Positions 8,374 to 22,714 of a DNA stretch of 64,000 nt are shown one piece after another (the first letter of the stretch is position 1; each line of letters begins with the position of its first letter). The notes beneath the pieces are model-generated. The model had not been told where the DNA came from. It did not search any database and saw only the letters and a program-made list of their open reading frames with translations. The stretch lies in assembly GCF_000019725.1 (NCBI RefSeq), contig NC_010505.1, positions 2,282,001-2,346,000 on the forward strand, read 5' to 3'. The translations under genes and the position numbers were made by a program. The stretch comes from Methylobacterium radiotolerans JCM 2831 (GTDB lineage: Bacteria > Pseudomonadota > Alphaproteobacteria > Rhizobiales > Beijerinckiaceae).

Positions 8374-8877
8374 TCAGGAATGGGCGGCGAAGCGCTGCCG
8401 GAGGCGCGCGGCGACGGCCGCCGGCACGAAGGGCGAGACGTCGCCCCCCATGCCGGCGATCTGGCGCACCAGCGTCGCGGTGATCGGTCGGGCCTGCGTC
8501 GAGGCGGGCAGGAACACGGTCTGCACCTCGGGCGCCATGGCGCCGTTCATGCCGGCGAGCTGCATCTCGTAGTCGAGATCCGTGCCGTCCCGCAGGCCGC
8601 GGATGAAGATCGCGGCGCCGCAGCGCCGGGCGGCCGAGACGGCGAGGTCGTTGAAGGTGACGATCTCCAGCGCCGCGCCCTCGGCCTGTGCCACCGGTCC
8701 GCAGGTCTCGGTGAGGAGCGCCGCGCGCTCCTCGGCGGAGAACAGCGGCGCCTTGCCGGGATGGACGCCGATGGCGATCACGAGGCGGTCCACCAGCCGG
8801 CAGGCTTGGCGGACCACGTCGAGATGGCCGTTCGTGACCGGATCGAACGAGCCGGCGTAGAGGGCGGTGCGGGTCAT
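8374..8877 (-). CDS. coaD: Phosphopantetheine adenylyltransferase
   Basis: A 167-residue enzyme for the fourth step of coenzyme A synthesis: ATP plus 4'-phosphopantetheine gives dephospho-CoA. The nucleotidyltransferase motif [16 protein letters not shown] (T-x-G-H) is at residues 7-22, and [20 protein letters not shown] is the pantetheine-binding region. The length is normal for the hexameric bacterial enzyme. It follows gyrA by about 50 bases on the same strand. Confidence 0.96.
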
Positions 8878-8926
8878 CGCGACCCGACCTAGAGCATTTT
8901 CGCGCCGGACGGAACCGGGCGGCGCC

Positions 8927-11707
<2,781 letters not shown>

Positions 11708-11904
11708 GCGGCGCGCGATGCGCCGGAACGGCCTTGCGGAAGAGCAGTGATATCAGACGGTTAAATAAGGTTTTCCGAGGCCCCCCGCAAGGTCGCAGCG
11801 CGGCCGCCGGCAGGCTCGGCCGCGAGGTCTCCGGCAGGGTCCCCGGCACAGTTCCCGGCGGGGCCGCGCCCCGGCCGGATCGGGCCGGGACGCGGGGGCT
11901 TGGC

Positions 11905-12222
11905 TCAGTAGAACGTGACGTGCCGGTGGCCGTACGGGCGGCCGTGCCAGACGTGGTGGCGGTGCCAGTGGCGGCGGAAATGGTGGTGCCGGTGCCAGTG
12001 GTGGCGGCGATGCCAGTGGTGGCGGCGATGGTGCCAGTGGCGCCGCCAGTGGTGACGCCGGTGCCAGTGGCGGCGGTAGCGCCAGTGGGCCTGCTGCACC
12101 GCGGGGGCGGGCGCCGCGGCCTCGGCGCCGGCGGGGACCGGCAGGGGCGCCGCCCGCGCGGGCGCAGTCGCCAGCCCGCCGAGCAGCGCGGCGAGGAGGA
12201 CCAGGATCGGCCAGGGTCGCAT
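11905..12222 (-). CDS. Secreted His/Arg/Trp-rich repeat protein
   Basis: A 105-residue protein with a signal peptide (PWPILVLLAALLGGLATAP, cut near ARA). The mature part is almost wholly tandem repeats of the type HWHRRHHW, with about 30 histidines plus arginines and tryptophans, ending GHRHVTFY. The start at 12222 follows a GGAGAG ribosome binding site; an in-frame upstream start would precede the signal. Composition suggests binding of metal ions (Ni, Zn, Cu) or of polyanions in the periplasm or outside, but this is inference. His-rich short secreted proteins of this form are common as uncharacterised proteins in related bacteria. It has no obvious partner gene nearby. Confidence 0.75.
   Translation of the reverse strand: MRPWPILVLLAALLGGLATAPARAAPLPVPAGAEAAAPAPAVQQAHWRYRRHWHRRHHWRRHWHHRRHHWHRRHHWHRHHHFRRHWHRHHVWHGRPYGHRHVTFY
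11957..12090. repeat. Degenerate tandem repeats encoding the His-rich region
   Basis: GCCAGTGGTGGCGGCGATG-type units recur about seven times with small changes. They encode the HWHRRHH repeats on the minus strand and are prone to unequal recombination. Confidence 0.7.
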
Positions 12223-12455
12223 CGTTTCTCTCCCGTGTGAGCGCCCGTCCGAGTCCAGCGGATCCGGGCCGGCACGAGGCTCGCGCCGTCGCCTGAAACG
12301 GCCAAGGTCGGCAAACGGTTCGATCCGTTCTGACTGCGCAGATGCGCCGCCGTCGCGCGCCGCCCTTGCGCGGCGCCGGAAAGCGCCCAGTTTCCGCAAC
12401 AGGCGCTTCCGGGCCGTCCCCCGCCCGGCTTCCCGATGAGCCGCGTAAGACTCCC

Positions 12456-13313
12456 ATGGCGTTCGCGTTCCCCGACACATTTCGCGCCCTCCTCCCGCGC
12501 CGCTTCCGGGACCGACGCCCGCGGGTCGCGGTGGTCCGGCTGTCGGGCACGATCGGGGCGGTCTCGCCGATCCGGCCGGGGCTCTCGATCGGGAGCGTCG
12601 CGGGCAGCCTGGAGCGCGCCTTCGGGATGCCGGGGGTGAAGGCGGTGGCGCTGGTGATCAACTCGCCCGGCGGCTCGCCGGCGCAGTCCCACCTGATCCA
12701 CCGCCGCATCCGGGCGCTGGCCGACGAGAAGGGCGTGCCGGTGATCGCCTTCGTGGAGGATGTCGCGGCCTCCGGCGGCTACATGATCGCCTGCGCGGCC
12801 GACGAGATCGTCGCCGACCCGACCTCCATCGTCGGCTCGATCGGCGTGGTCTCGGCCGGGTTCGGCTTCCACGGCCTGCTGGAGAAGCTCGGCGTCGAGC
12901 GCCGGGTCCACACGCAGGGCGAGGCGAAGTCGATGCTCGACCCGTTCCGCCCGGAGGATCCCGCCGACGTGGAGCGCCTGAAGCGCATCCAGGCCGACGT
13001 GCAGGACCTGTTCACCGGCCTCGTCACGGCCCGGCGCCCGACCCTGTCGCGAGCCGAGAACCTGTTCACCGGGGCGGTCTGGACCGGGCGGCAGGCGCTG
13101 CCCCTCGGACTCGTCGACGCGCTGGGCGACGTGCGCACCGCGATGCGCGCGCGCTTCGGCGACAAGGTCGACCTGCGCCTCGTCGCCGAGGCCCGGGGCG
13201 GATTCCTGTCCCGCCTGCTGCGCCGCGGCGGCGCGCCGGGCGGGATCGACCTGGCCGAGGGGGCGATGGCCGCGTTCGCGGAGCGCGCGGCCTTCGCCCG
13301 CTACGGGCTCTGA
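12456..13313 (+). CDS. S49 family peptidase, SppA-like
   Basis: A 285-residue serine protease of the signal peptide peptidase A (S49) family, single-domain type. The core shows VVRLSGTIG at the start, ALVINSPGGSPAQSHLIHRR, then VAASGGYMIACAADEIVADP with the catalytic serine, and TQGEAKSMLDPFRPE with the probable catalytic lysine. It has no clear N-terminal membrane anchor, only a basic segment (LLPRRFRDRRPRVAV), so location is uncertain. The ATG at 12456 is chosen over an upstream in-frame start that would add 38 Arg-rich residues. It converges with the chemoreceptor gene, with only four bases between the two stops. Confidence 0.9.
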   Translation: MAFAFPDTFRALLPRRFRDRRPRVAVVRLSGTIGAVSPIRPGLSIGSVAGSLERAFGMPGVKAVALVINSPGGSPAQSHLIHRRIRALADEKGVPVIAFVEDVAASGGYMIACAADEIVADPTSIVGSIGVVSAGFGFHGLLEKLGVERRVHTQGEAKSMLDPFRPEDPADVERLKRIQADVQDLFTGLVTARRPTLSRAENLFTGAVWTGRQALPLGLVDALGDVRTAMRARFGDKVDLRLVAEARGGFLSRLLRRGGAPGGIDLAEGAMAAFAERAAFARYGL

Positions 13314-13317
13314 GGCG

Positions 13318-15036
13318 TCAGGCCGCGACCTGGCCGAGGAAGCGCTCGATCTCGGCCTCGAGGTCGGCCGCGACCGTGTCGACGGTCTGAGCCGCGTCGG
13401 TGACGGTGGCGGCCATGCGGGCCGAGCGCCGGGCCGCGCCGGCGACCGTAGTGAGGCCCCCCGCGATGGCCTCGGTGGCGCCGGCCGTGTCGGCGACGTT
13501 GCGGGAGATCTCGGCCGTGGCCGCGCCCTGGGCCGAGACCGCCGACGCGATCCCGCCCGTGGTGGCGCTGACCGCCCGCATCCGCTCGCCCATCCGGCCG
13601 ATCGCCGCCACGGCCGCCGTCGTCGAGGCCTGCACGCCGGCGATCTGGCTGCCGATCTCCTCGGTGGCCTTCGCGGTCTGCGACGCCAGGGCCTTCACCT
13701 CCGCGGCCACCACGGCGAAGCCCTTGCCGGCGGCGCCGGCCCGGGCGGACTCGATCGTGGCGTTGAGCGCCAGCAGATTGGTCTGCTCGGCGATCTGGCG
13801 GATCAGCCCGACCACGGCGCCGATGCGCCCGGCGGCCTCGGCGAGTTCGCCGATCTCGGCGTTCATCGCGTCCGACTCCGCGGCGGTGGTGGCCACCAGG
13901 GCCTCGGCCTGGTCGAGCTGGGTCCCGATCTCGGCGATCGAGGCGGAGAGCTCCTCGGCGGCGCTCGCCACGGTCTGGACGCTGGCCGAGGTCTCGTGCG
14001 AGCCGCGCTCGGTCTCGGCGACGGCGACCTCCGCCTCGGCGGAGCTGGCCGCCATCTCGCCGGCCCGGGCCCGCATCGCGCCGGTGCTGGCGGTCAGCGC
14101 GTCCTTCAGGCGAACGACCTGCCCCCGGAACGCCTCGATGGCCCGGTCGAGGGCGGCCCGCCGCCGCGTCTCGTCGGCCGCGCCCGCGCTCTGCAGGCTC
14201 TCGAGCTCCCGGGTCCGCAGCCCGGCGACGCGCAGCACCTCGAGGGCGCGCGCCACGGTGCCGATCTCGTCGCCGCGCCCCGCGTGGGGGATCGCCGAGT
14301 CCAAGTCGCCGGCCGCGAGGGCCTCGATCCGCGCCGCGATCGTCGCGAAGGGCCGGAACAGCCGCGCCGCCGCCAGCCCGACGAGGGCGCAGGCCAGCAC
14401 CGCGATGACCAGGGCGGCGACGCTGAGGCTCGTCATCGTCTGGGCGTGGGCGTCGAAGTACATCTCGATCGGCAGCCCGACGAACAGGATGCCGTTCACC
14501 TTGCCGGTGGTGTCGACCGTCGGGTGGTACACTGTGTAGTAGCGCCGCCCGAACAGGGCGGCCGGCCCCTCGTAGGTCCGACCGGCGCGGATCGCGGCCT
14601 GGGCCGGGCTGTCGGCGGCGAGCGCCGTGCCGACCGCGCGGGTCCCGTCCTCCCGGCGCACCGTGGTCTGGCGCCGCACGAAGCTGTCGGAGGCGGGCTC
14701 GTAGCTGAACACCGTCGCCAGGCCGCCCGAATAGGCGACGGCGTCGTCCACGACGCCGGCATCGGCGAAGCCGGACAGGCTCGGCGTCGACACCCGGGCG
14801 ACGCGCGCGCCGTCGAGGTCCGCCGCCGCACCCTCGACCCGCGCCGCCAGGACGAGCGCCAGAGTTCTCAGGTTGCGCTCGCCGTTGGTGCGCTGACGCG
14901 CCTCCATCTGCGACCAGGTCTGCCGCGAGACCGTGATCCAGATGGCGCCGGCGGTGACTGTCACGGCGAGCATCGCCAGCAGGATGACTTTCGTAGACAG
15001 AGTCATCCTGCGCAGCGAATAGGAATGTGTGCGCAT
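13318..15036 (-). CDS. Methyl-accepting chemotaxis protein with periplasmic Cache-type sensor
   Basis: A 572-residue chemoreceptor. A first membrane span ([20 protein letters not shown]) is followed by a periplasmic single-Cache-like domain (about residues 35-195, with [17 protein letters not shown] and [19 protein letters not shown]). A second span ([20 protein letters not shown]), a HAMP segment and a long coiled-coil signalling domain follow. The tip is recognisable from [20 protein letters not shown]. The ligand is not predictable from sequence. It stands apart from the chemosensory operon at 42-53 kb and may feed a different pathway. A second in-frame ATG lies 11 codons in. Confidence 0.93.
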   Translation of the reverse strand: MRTHSYSLRRMTLSTKVILLAMLAVTVTAGAIWITVSRQTWSQMEARQRTNGERNLRTLALVLAARVEGAAADLDGARVARVSTPSLSGFADAGVVDDAVAYSGGLATVFSYEPASDSFVRRQTTVRREDGTRAVGTALAADSPAQAAIRAGRTYEGPAALFGRRYYTVYHPTVDTTGKVNGILFVGLPIEMYFDAHAQTMTSLSVAALVIAVLACALVGLAAARLFRPFATIAARIEALAAGDLDSAIPHAGRGDEIGTVARALEVLRVAGLRTRELESLQSAGAADETRRRAALDRAIEAFRGQVVRLKDALTASTGAMRARAGEMAASSAEAEVAVAETERGSHETSASVQTVASAAEELSASIAEIGTQLDQAEALVATTAAESDAMNAEIGELAEAAGRIGAVVGLIRQIAEQTNLLALNATIESARAGAAGKGFAVVAAEVKALASQTAKATEEIGSQIAGVQASTTAAVAAIGRMGERMRAVSATTGGIASAVSAQGAATAEISRNVADTAGATEAIAGGLTTVAGAARRSARMAATVTDAAQTVDTVAADLEAEIERFLGQVAA

Positions 15037-15102
15037 CTATTGGTATCCGTGCCTATAGCCGGCACGAACACTCGTTTGTGAAGTTGAAACGACGGGTTAA
15101 GA

Positions 15103-15119
15103 CTCGCCAGAAAGGCGAG
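15103..15119 (-). terminator. Hairpin downstream of the dehydrogenase gene
   Basis: CTCGCC (15103-15108) and GGCGAG (15114-15119) pair around a 5-nt loop. On the minus strand CTTAACC follows, so the U-tract is poor. It lies between the dehydrogenase stop and the chemoreceptor start, where a terminator would be expected. Confidence 0.4.
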
Positions 15120-15134
15120 ACGTCGTCGTCGATC

Positions 15135-16004
15135 TCAACCCTGCCCTGCACGACGGGCAGAGACGCGGGCCAGCGCCGCGAGGTCCTTCTCGCCGTCGCC
15201 GTGGCTGATCGCCTCGATGAGACCGTCCCGCAGCACGCTCGCGAACGGCATCGGCACCCCGGCACCCTCGGCCGCCTGGAGGGCGAGCCGCACGTCCTTG
15301 GCCCCGAGCTTGAGGATGAAGCCCGGCGGCTCGTAGCGGTTCTGCGCGATCGAGGCGCCGTAGCCCTTGTAGACCGGCGAGGCGAACAGCGTGTTGGTCA
15401 TCAGGTCCAGGAAGTCGGCGCCCGCGACCCCGTGGCCCTCCGTGAGGGCGCAGGCCTCGGCCATGGCCTCGATGGCCGAGATCAGCATGAAGTTGCCGGC
15501 GAGCTTGACGGCATTGGCCCGCGTCGGGTCGTCGCCGAAGCGCCAGGTCTTGGCGCCCATGGCGTCGAGGAGCGGCCCCGCGCGGTCGATCAGAGCCGCC
15601 GCCCCGGCCGCCACGATGTTGAGCTTGCCGGCCTCTGCCACGTCCGGCCGCCCGAAGACCGGCGCCGAGATGTAGGGAACGCCCGCCCGCGCGTGCACGG
15701 CGGCGAGCTGCTTCGCCAGGGCCACCGAGATCGTGCTCATCCCGATATGCAGGCCGGGCCGCTCAGGCTGGTCGAGGAGGCCGCCGGCGACGATCACGGT
15801 CTCGAGGGCCGCGTCGTCGGCCAGCATGGTGACCACGGCGTCCCCCGCGAAGGCCTCGGCGGCGCTCGCCACCGGGGTGACGCCGTCGAGGCCGCGCGCG
15901 GCCTCCGGCGAGCGGTTCCAGGCGCGGACCGTGTGGCCGGCCCGCGCGAGGTTGGCCGCCATGGCGCGACCCATCCGCCCCATTCCGATGAATCCGACGT
16001 CCAT
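15135..16004 (-). CDS. NAD(P)-dependent beta-hydroxyacid dehydrogenase family protein
   Basis: A 289-residue oxidoreductase of the 3-hydroxyisobutyrate / 6-phosphogluconate dehydrogenase superfamily. The N-terminal Rossmann motif VGFIGMGRMGRAMAANLARA binds NAD(P). The substrate motif is close to ISAPVFGRPD, and the conserved lysine lies in NAVKLAGNFML, followed by the all-helical C-terminal domain. Substrates in the family include 3-hydroxyisobutyrate, tartronate semialdehyde and succinic semialdehyde; the right one cannot be read here. The start at 16004 puts the Rossmann motif at the N-terminus as usual; the in-frame extension upstream has no family features. The P1 peptidase gene is divergent. 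Confidence 0.88.
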   Translation of the reverse strand: MDVGFIGMGRMGRAMAANLARAGHTVRAWNRSPEAARGLDGVTPVASAAEAFAGDAVVTMLADDAALETVIVAGGLLDQPERPGLHIGMSTISVALAKQLAAVHARAGVPYISAPVFGRPDVAEAGKLNIVAAGAAALIDRAGPLLDAMGAKTWRFGDDPTRANAVKLAGNFMLISAIEAMAEACALTEGHGVAGADFLDLMTNTLFASPVYKGYGASIAQNRYEPPGFILKLGAKDVRLALQAAEGAGVPMPFASVLRDGLIEAISHGDGEKDLAALARVSARRAGQG

Positions 16005-16113
16005 GCCGTGCTCCTCGACGCGCTTCGCCGTCTGCCAACCTGGGTAACCCCGGCCGGCGGTCAACGGCCCCGGCCGGATTTGCGCCGATGGGCCGCCGTG
16101 GCAAGCTCGGACC

Positions 16114-17136
16114 ATGCCGCAGAATCGCATCACCGACGTTCCCGGCCTGCGGGTCGGCCACGCCACCGACCTGCGGCTCGCCAGCGGCGTCACCGCGATC
16201 CTCTTCGATCAGCCGGCCGTCGCCGCGGTCGACGTGCGCGGCGGCGGGCCGGGCACCCGCGAGACCGACCTGCTCGATCCCGAGCGCACCGTCGAGCGGG
16301 TCGACGCCTTCGTCCTCTCCGGGGGCTCGGCCTTCGGCCTCGATGCGGGGGCCGGCGTGGCGGCGTGGCTCGCCGAGGCCGGGCGCGGGTTCCCGGTCGG
16401 CGCCATGCGGGTGCCGATCGTCCCGGGGGCGGTGCTGTTCGATCTCCCCAACGGCGGCGACAAGGCCTGGGGCCGCTATCCGCCCTATCGCGAGCTGGGC
16501 TTCCAGGCCGCCGCGGCAGCCACCGAGGCGTTCGCCCTGGGCTCCGTGGGAGCCGGGACCGGTGCGCGCACCGGCCGGCTCAAGGGCGGGATCGGATCCG
16601 CCTCGGCGGCCGTGCCGGGCACGGGCTTCCGGGTCGGGGCCCTCGCGGCCGTGAACGCCTTCGGCAACGCGACGATCGGCGGTGGGCCGCATTTCTGGGC
16701 CGCGCCCTTCGAGGTGGACGACGAGTTCGGCGGCCTGGGCGTGCCGGTCCGGGTGCCGCCCGAGGCCCACGCCTTTCCGGCCCGCGCGCTGCCGGGCGCC
16801 GCCACGACGCTGGCCGTGGTGGCGACCGACGCGGCGCTGACCAAGGCGCAGTGCCGGCGCCTCGCGGTGGCGGCGCAGGACGGCCTCGCTCGGGCCCTCG
16901 TGCCGGCGCACACGCCCCTCGACGGCGACCTGGTCTTCGCCGCGGCGACCGGAGCCGTGCCCCTCGGCGACACGGTGGTGGACCTTGCCCGCCTCGGCGA
17001 CGCCGCCGCGCGGGTCCTGGCTCGGGCGGTGGCGCGCGGCGTGTTCTCGGCGACGAGCCTGCCCGGGCACGCGCCGTCGTCGCCCCTGGCCGGCACGGGG
17101 CTTCCGCCGGCCTGGCGCGACGTGTTCGGCGCCTGA
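16114..17136 (+). CDS. P1 family peptidase (S58, DmpA-like aminopeptidase)
   Basis: A 340-residue protein of the DmpA/L-aminopeptidase family, whose members cleave themselves into two chains to become active. The family start ITDVPGLRVGHATD is clear. So are VRGGGPGTRETDLLDPE, AFVLSGGSAFGLDAGAGVAA, and the glycine-rich GTGARTGRLKGGIGSAS. The region VNAFGNATIGGG is near where self-cleavage occurs in relatives, but I do not assign the residue. Family substrates include N-terminal residues of peptides and D-amino-acid amides. No export signal is seen, so it is likely cytoplasmic. No functional partner is obvious among the neighbours. Confidence 0.88.
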   Translation: MPQNRITDVPGLRVGHATDLRLASGVTAILFDQPAVAAVDVRGGGPGTRETDLLDPERTVERVDAFVLSGGSAFGLDAGAGVAAWLAEAGRGFPVGAMRVPIVPGAVLFDLPNGGDKAWGRYPPYRELGFQAAAAATEAFALGSVGAGTGARTGRLKGGIGSASAAVPGTGFRVGALAAVNAFGNATIGGGPHFWAAPFEVDDEFGGLGVPVRVPPEAHAFPARALPGAATTLAVVATDAALTKAQCRRLAVAAQDGLARALVPAHTPLDGDLVFAAATGAVPLGDTVVDLARLGDAAARVLARAVARGVFSATSLPGHAPSSPLAGTGLPPAWRDVFGA

Positions 17137-17258
17137 TCGGCGGTGCCGGCTCCGCCCGCGCGCGGGACAGCGCCACCGGCCTCGATCCAGGCCCGGTCGA
17201 GCGCGCTCGTCACGCGTCGGGCCCGCCGCTTGGGCGGCCGCTTCCGTGGGGCCGGCGT

Positions 17259-17873
17259 TCAGCTCAGGGGAGAGCGCCCCTGGGGGAGCGCGATCGTCGA
17301 GGTCGCCTCGGCGATCTGGTCCGGGCCACCCTTCGGCGGCCAGATCCCCGCTTCGTAGGCGCGGGACCGCAACGCGGCCCGCTCCTCCAGGCTGCGGAAA
17401 CCCCAGATGTGCGTGATGCGCGGCGCACCGTCGAGGGCGTACATGTTCAGGACGAGGTGCTGCGTGTAGGCGCGTGCCGGCCCGATCGCGGCCTCCCAGG
17501 CCGCGAGGGTCGGCGGCAGGCCCCCCGGCCTCAGGCGATAGGTCCGGACTTCGTACACCCCGCCGCGGTCGCCCGTCCGGATCGGTGGCAGGAAGGGGAA
17601 CGGGGCGTAGCTGTCCATCTCCAGAGCTGTGATCACGGGCCCGGCGTTGAACGGGTTGGCGCTGAGGAGGGCGCGCCGGCGCTCGGCGGTCATGTCCTCG
17701 GGCGCCGCGAAGCCGCGCAGCACGATCAGGCGCCCCAGCGTGCCGATCTCGCTGCGCCAGCAGCCGACCAGCTCCCCCTTGGCATCGGGATCGTCCAGCC
17801 AAGCCTCGACGCCGGCCGAGACTTGGCCCACCGCGAGCAGCGGGCACGAGAGGGTCGCGAGTTCGTACAGCAT
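17259..17873 (-). CDS. NIPSNAP family protein
   Basis: A 204-residue protein with two ferredoxin-like NIPSNAP modules. The second is the clearer, starting at GGVYEVRTYRLRPGGLPPTL and containing LVLNMYALDGAPRITHIWGF and RSLEERAALRSRAY. The first starts at MLYELATLSC and includes IVLRGF. These small alpha-beta barrel proteins are widespread in proteobacteria; most have no known reaction. It is followed on the same strand by the small gene at 17981-18262's region and converges with the P1 peptidase gene, with no evident operon partner. Confidence 0.85.
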   Translation of the reverse strand: MLYELATLSCPLLAVGQVSAGVEAWLDDPDAKGELVGCWRSEIGTLGRLIVLRGFAAPEDMTAERRRALLSANPFNAGPVITALEMDSYAPFPFLPPIRTGDRGGVYEVRTYRLRPGGLPPTLAAWEAAIGPARAYTQHLVLNMYALDGAPRITHIWGFRSLEERAALRSRAYEAGIWPPKGGPDQIAEATSTIALPQGRSPLS

Positions 17874-17980
17874 GGGCGCCTCGGCGACGTCGTCCCGTCG
17901 ACGTCAGGCCGTCAAAGCGGGAGAGCGTCTTTCGTTGCCATCGGGACGCCCGGAGACGCCTCCGCCCGGGAGGCCCGGCC

Positions 17981-18258
17981 TCACAGCTCCGCGCGGGCAT
18001 CCTCCAGCAGCTGCGCCAGCCCGCTATCGACCTCGTCGGCGAGCATCGCCCGCTCGGCGTCGGTGAGGTCTTTGGCCCAGGCGCCGCTGCCGAACCCGTC
18101 GGTGCAGCGCGCCCGCTCCGCGGCGATGTAGGCCTCGGTCTCGACCGGCCGGGTCTTCATCGCGTGGACGAAGCCGAACCACGCCGCCCGCTCCACCACC
18201 GCGAGCCGCGCCCGCAGCCGGATGGCCACCGCCTTCTCCGGATCGATCCCGTCGGCAC

Positions 18259-18262
<4 letters not shown>
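17981..18262 (-). CDS. Small helical protein coupled to the hybrid sensor kinase, unknown
   Basis: A 93-residue, charged, probably all-helical protein ([20 protein letters not shown] to LLEDARAEL) without signal peptide or membrane span. Its ATG overlaps the stop of the hybrid histidine kinase in an ATGA arrangement (18259-18262), so it is almost certainly translated with it. I do not recognise the family. The coupling suggests an accessory or modulator of that kinase, but a passenger gene is equally possible. A much longer in-frame extension into the kinase gene exists and is rejected. Confidence 0.7.
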
Positions 18263-20649
<2,387 letters not shown>

Positions 20650-20701
20650 CGACCCGACGCTGTCCCGTCACCCGCCCCGCGGCGGCTTATACCCGTACTC
20701 C

Positions 20702-21598
20702 TTATACACGCATCGCGTCGGGATCCGACCGCGGGGCCGCGGGGGCCGGCGGCCGGCGAAACCGCAGAGCGTCGATCGTGTAGAGCGCGAGCGCCACCCA
20801 GATCAGCGCGAGCATCAGCGCTCGATGCGGCTCGACCCGCTCGCCGTAGACGAGGACGCTCAGGACGAGCAGGCAGGTCGGCGCCACGTATTGCAGGAGA
20901 CCCAAGGTCGTGAGCCGCAGGCGCACCGCCGCGGCGGCGAACCAGATCAGCGGCAGCGCGGTCGTCAGGCCGGTGAGCATCAGCAGGGCGCGGTCGCCCG
21001 GCGCGGCCGGCAGGAACGGCTCGGGTGACAGGACGAGCCAGACGAGCGCGGCCGGCAGGAGCAGCAGCGTCTCGGCCAGGAAGCCGACCAGCGCGTCGAC
21101 GCCGACGATCTTCCGGGCGAGGCCGTAGAGCGCGAAGCTCACTGCCAGCGACAGCGACATCAGGGGCAGTTCCCCGGCCCACACCACCGCGACGGCGACG
21201 CCCGTCGCGGCGATGCCGATGGCGACGGCCTGCGCCGGCCGCAGGCGCTCGCCCAGCACCACCCGGCCGAGGGCGACGCTGACCAGGGGATTGATGTAGT
21301 AGCCGAGGCTCGCGTCGAGCAGGTGCCCGCCGCTGACCGCGTAGAGGTAGAGCAGCCAGTTCACGCCGATCATCCCCGCCGAGAGCAGCAGCAGCGCGTG
21401 GCGCTTCCGGAGCGGCAGCGGCAGGTTCAGGCGGTGGCGCGCCGCGAGGATCAGTGCCAGCGCGCCGGCGAACACGCTCGACCAGACGATCCGCTCCGAC
21501 AGGATGTGGTACGGGGAGTAGGCGCCGAGCATCCGGAAATGCACCGGGACCAGGAGGCCCCAGCTCAGGTAGGCGGCGAGCGCGTAGACGAGGCCCAC
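20702..21598 (-). CDS. rarD: RarD-type EamA/DMT superfamily transporter
   Basis: A 298-residue inner-membrane protein with about ten membrane spans arranged as two EamA halves. The N-terminus GLVYALAAYLSWGLLVPVHF with HILSERIVWSSVFAG is typical of RarD (chloramphenicol-sensitive protein) members. NWLLYLYAVSGGHLLDASLG and YYINPLVSVALGRVVLGERL are further family segments. The substrate is not known for most RarD proteins; export of a small metabolite is likely. It lies 52 bases upstream of the hybrid kinase gene on the same strand, without evidence of a shared function. Confidence 0.88.
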   Translation of the reverse strand: MGLVYALAAYLSWGLLVPVHFRMLGAYSPYHILSERIVWSSVFAGALALILAARHRLNLPLPLRKRHALLLLSAGMIGVNWLLYLYAVSGGHLLDASLGYYINPLVSVALGRVVLGERLRPAQAVAIGIAATGVAVAVVWAGELPLMSLSLAVSFALYGLARKIVGVDALVGFLAETLLLLPAALVWLVLSPEPFLPAAPGDRALLMLTGLTTALPLIWFAAAAVRLRLTTLGLLQYVAPTCLLVLSVLVYGERVEPHRALMLALIWVALALYTIDALRFRRPPAPAAPRSDPDAMRV

Positions 21599-21782
21599 GG
21601 ACTCCTCCCGATCGACCCGGTTCGGCGGCCGGGTCAGGGGGTTTAGCGCGCCGGCCTGGCCGCCGTCAGGGGGGGGCGGCGCAGGGCTGCCATCCCGGGG
21701 GGCCGGAAGGCCCCCGCAGCGCCGGGCGCGGCGGCACCGGGGCGGCCGCCTGACCGGCCCTGTCCGCCCCGAGCGGGCCCGG

Positions 21783-22385
21783 TCAGGGCGCGATCCAGCG
21801 GCCGGACCACAGGCCTCCGGCCGCGTGCCAGGCCGCCCGGCGATGGCCGCGGCGGTCGAGATAGAGGAAGTCGAGCCGGTCCGCCCGGACGAGTACGGCG
21901 GCGAAGTGCGGCCGGCCGAGCGTGGCGGCCGCGGTCTCGTCCGGCAGGCTGTAGGCGTCCCCCGTCGGCAGCGCCGTGCCCGGACCGGGCTCCGCCCCGT
22001 AGCAGACCCGGCTCATCGCCCGGGATCCCGTCCAAGCCGCCTCGGCCAGCGCGTCGTCGGTGTGCAGCGTGGCGCGACCCGCGACGCGGATCTGGATCTT
22101 CGCGGCCGCGTCGTAGGCGGCGAGGGCGCAGGCAGGAGCGGCCAGGATCTCGGAGGCCTTGTCGGAGCGGCGGTCGCAGTGGAACCGGAGCGTCCCCTCG
22201 GCCGGGTCGGCGGCGCGCAGGACCACCGTGCGCAGCCGCGGCCCGCCATCGGCACCCAGCGTCCCCAGGGTCGGCAGGTGGAAACCGCTCCGGCCATGGG
22301 CGGCGCCGTCCGCCAGCAGGCGCCACAGTTCGGCGAAGGTGGCGTCCAGGTCGTCGTAGAAGGCGGGCAGCGGCGTGCGGCTCAC
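21783..22385 (-). CDS. Pyridoxamine 5'-phosphate oxidase family flavoprotein
   Basis: A 200-residue split-barrel flavin-binding protein. RLRTVVLRAADPAEGTLRFH, DRRSDKASEIL and IQIRVAGRATLH correspond to the FMN-binding strands of the PNPOx family. LGRPHFAAVLVRADRLDFLYL and a C-terminal WSGRWIAP end follow. It lacks enough signature to call it the vitamin B6 enzyme PdxH; it is closer to the broader Alr4036-like flavoproteins. The start is the GTG at 22385, which overlaps the stop of the preceding LpxB-N-domain gene by four bases (GTGA). This ties it to the envelope cassette at 22.4-25.2 kb transcriptionally, though a functional link is not evident. Confidence 0.8.
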   Translation of the reverse strand: MSRTPLPAFYDDLDATFAELWRLLADGAAHGRSGFHLPTLGTLGADGGPRLRTVVLRAADPAEGTLRFHCDRRSDKASEILAAPACALAAYDAAAKIQIRVAGRATLHTDDALAEAAWTGSRAMSRVCYGAEPGPGTALPTGDAYSLPDETAAATLGRPHFAAVLVRADRLDFLYLDRRGHRRAAWHAAGGLWSGRWIAP

Positions 22386-22714
22386 GCGGCGCCCCGCTTC
22401 CGCCGCCGCTCGCGGAAGATCAGCGCGAGGTTGCGCAGGTAGATGCCGGTGGAGAGGCCCTGGCCGATGATGATCACCGGCTCGCGGCGGACGAACCCGT
22501 AGACCAGCGTCATCATCCCGCCGAGGATCGACAGGAACCAGAACGACAGCGGCATCACGCTCCGCCCGGCCCGCTCGCTGGCGATCCATTGCAGGATGAA
22601 GCGCGAGCCGAACACCACCTGCGCGACGATGCCGAACACCAGCCAGAAGTCGAGCCGGGTGACGAACACGTCGTAGAAATAGGCCGGCAGATCGTGGGCG
22701 AGCTGGATCAGCAT
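22382..22714 (-). CDS. Small membrane protein with lipid-A-disaccharide-synthase N-terminal domain
   Basis: A 110-residue inner-membrane protein with about three spans. The core FWLVFGIVAQVVFGSRFILQ, WIASERAGRSVMPLSFWFLS and RREPVIIIGQGLSTGIYLRN is the LAB_N (lipid A biosynthesis N-terminal) domain. In some bacteria this domain is fused to LpxB; here it stands alone. It starts inside the end of the glycosyltransferase gene (22708-22714 overlap). Stand-alone LAB_N proteins are often found with GT2 and ArnT-like genes, as here, and have been proposed to assist lipid-linked sugar handling. The exact role is unknown. Confidence 0.88.
   Translation of the reverse strand: MLIQLAHDLPAYFYDVFVTRLDFWLVFGIVAQVVFGSRFILQWIASERAGRSVMPLSFWFLSILGGMMTLVYGFVRREPVIIIGQGLSTGIYLRNLALIFRERRRKRGAA

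Noticed and set aside
11957..12090. Possible CRISPR-like repeat array
   Set aside because: Units are adjacent without unique spacers and encode a repetitive protein.
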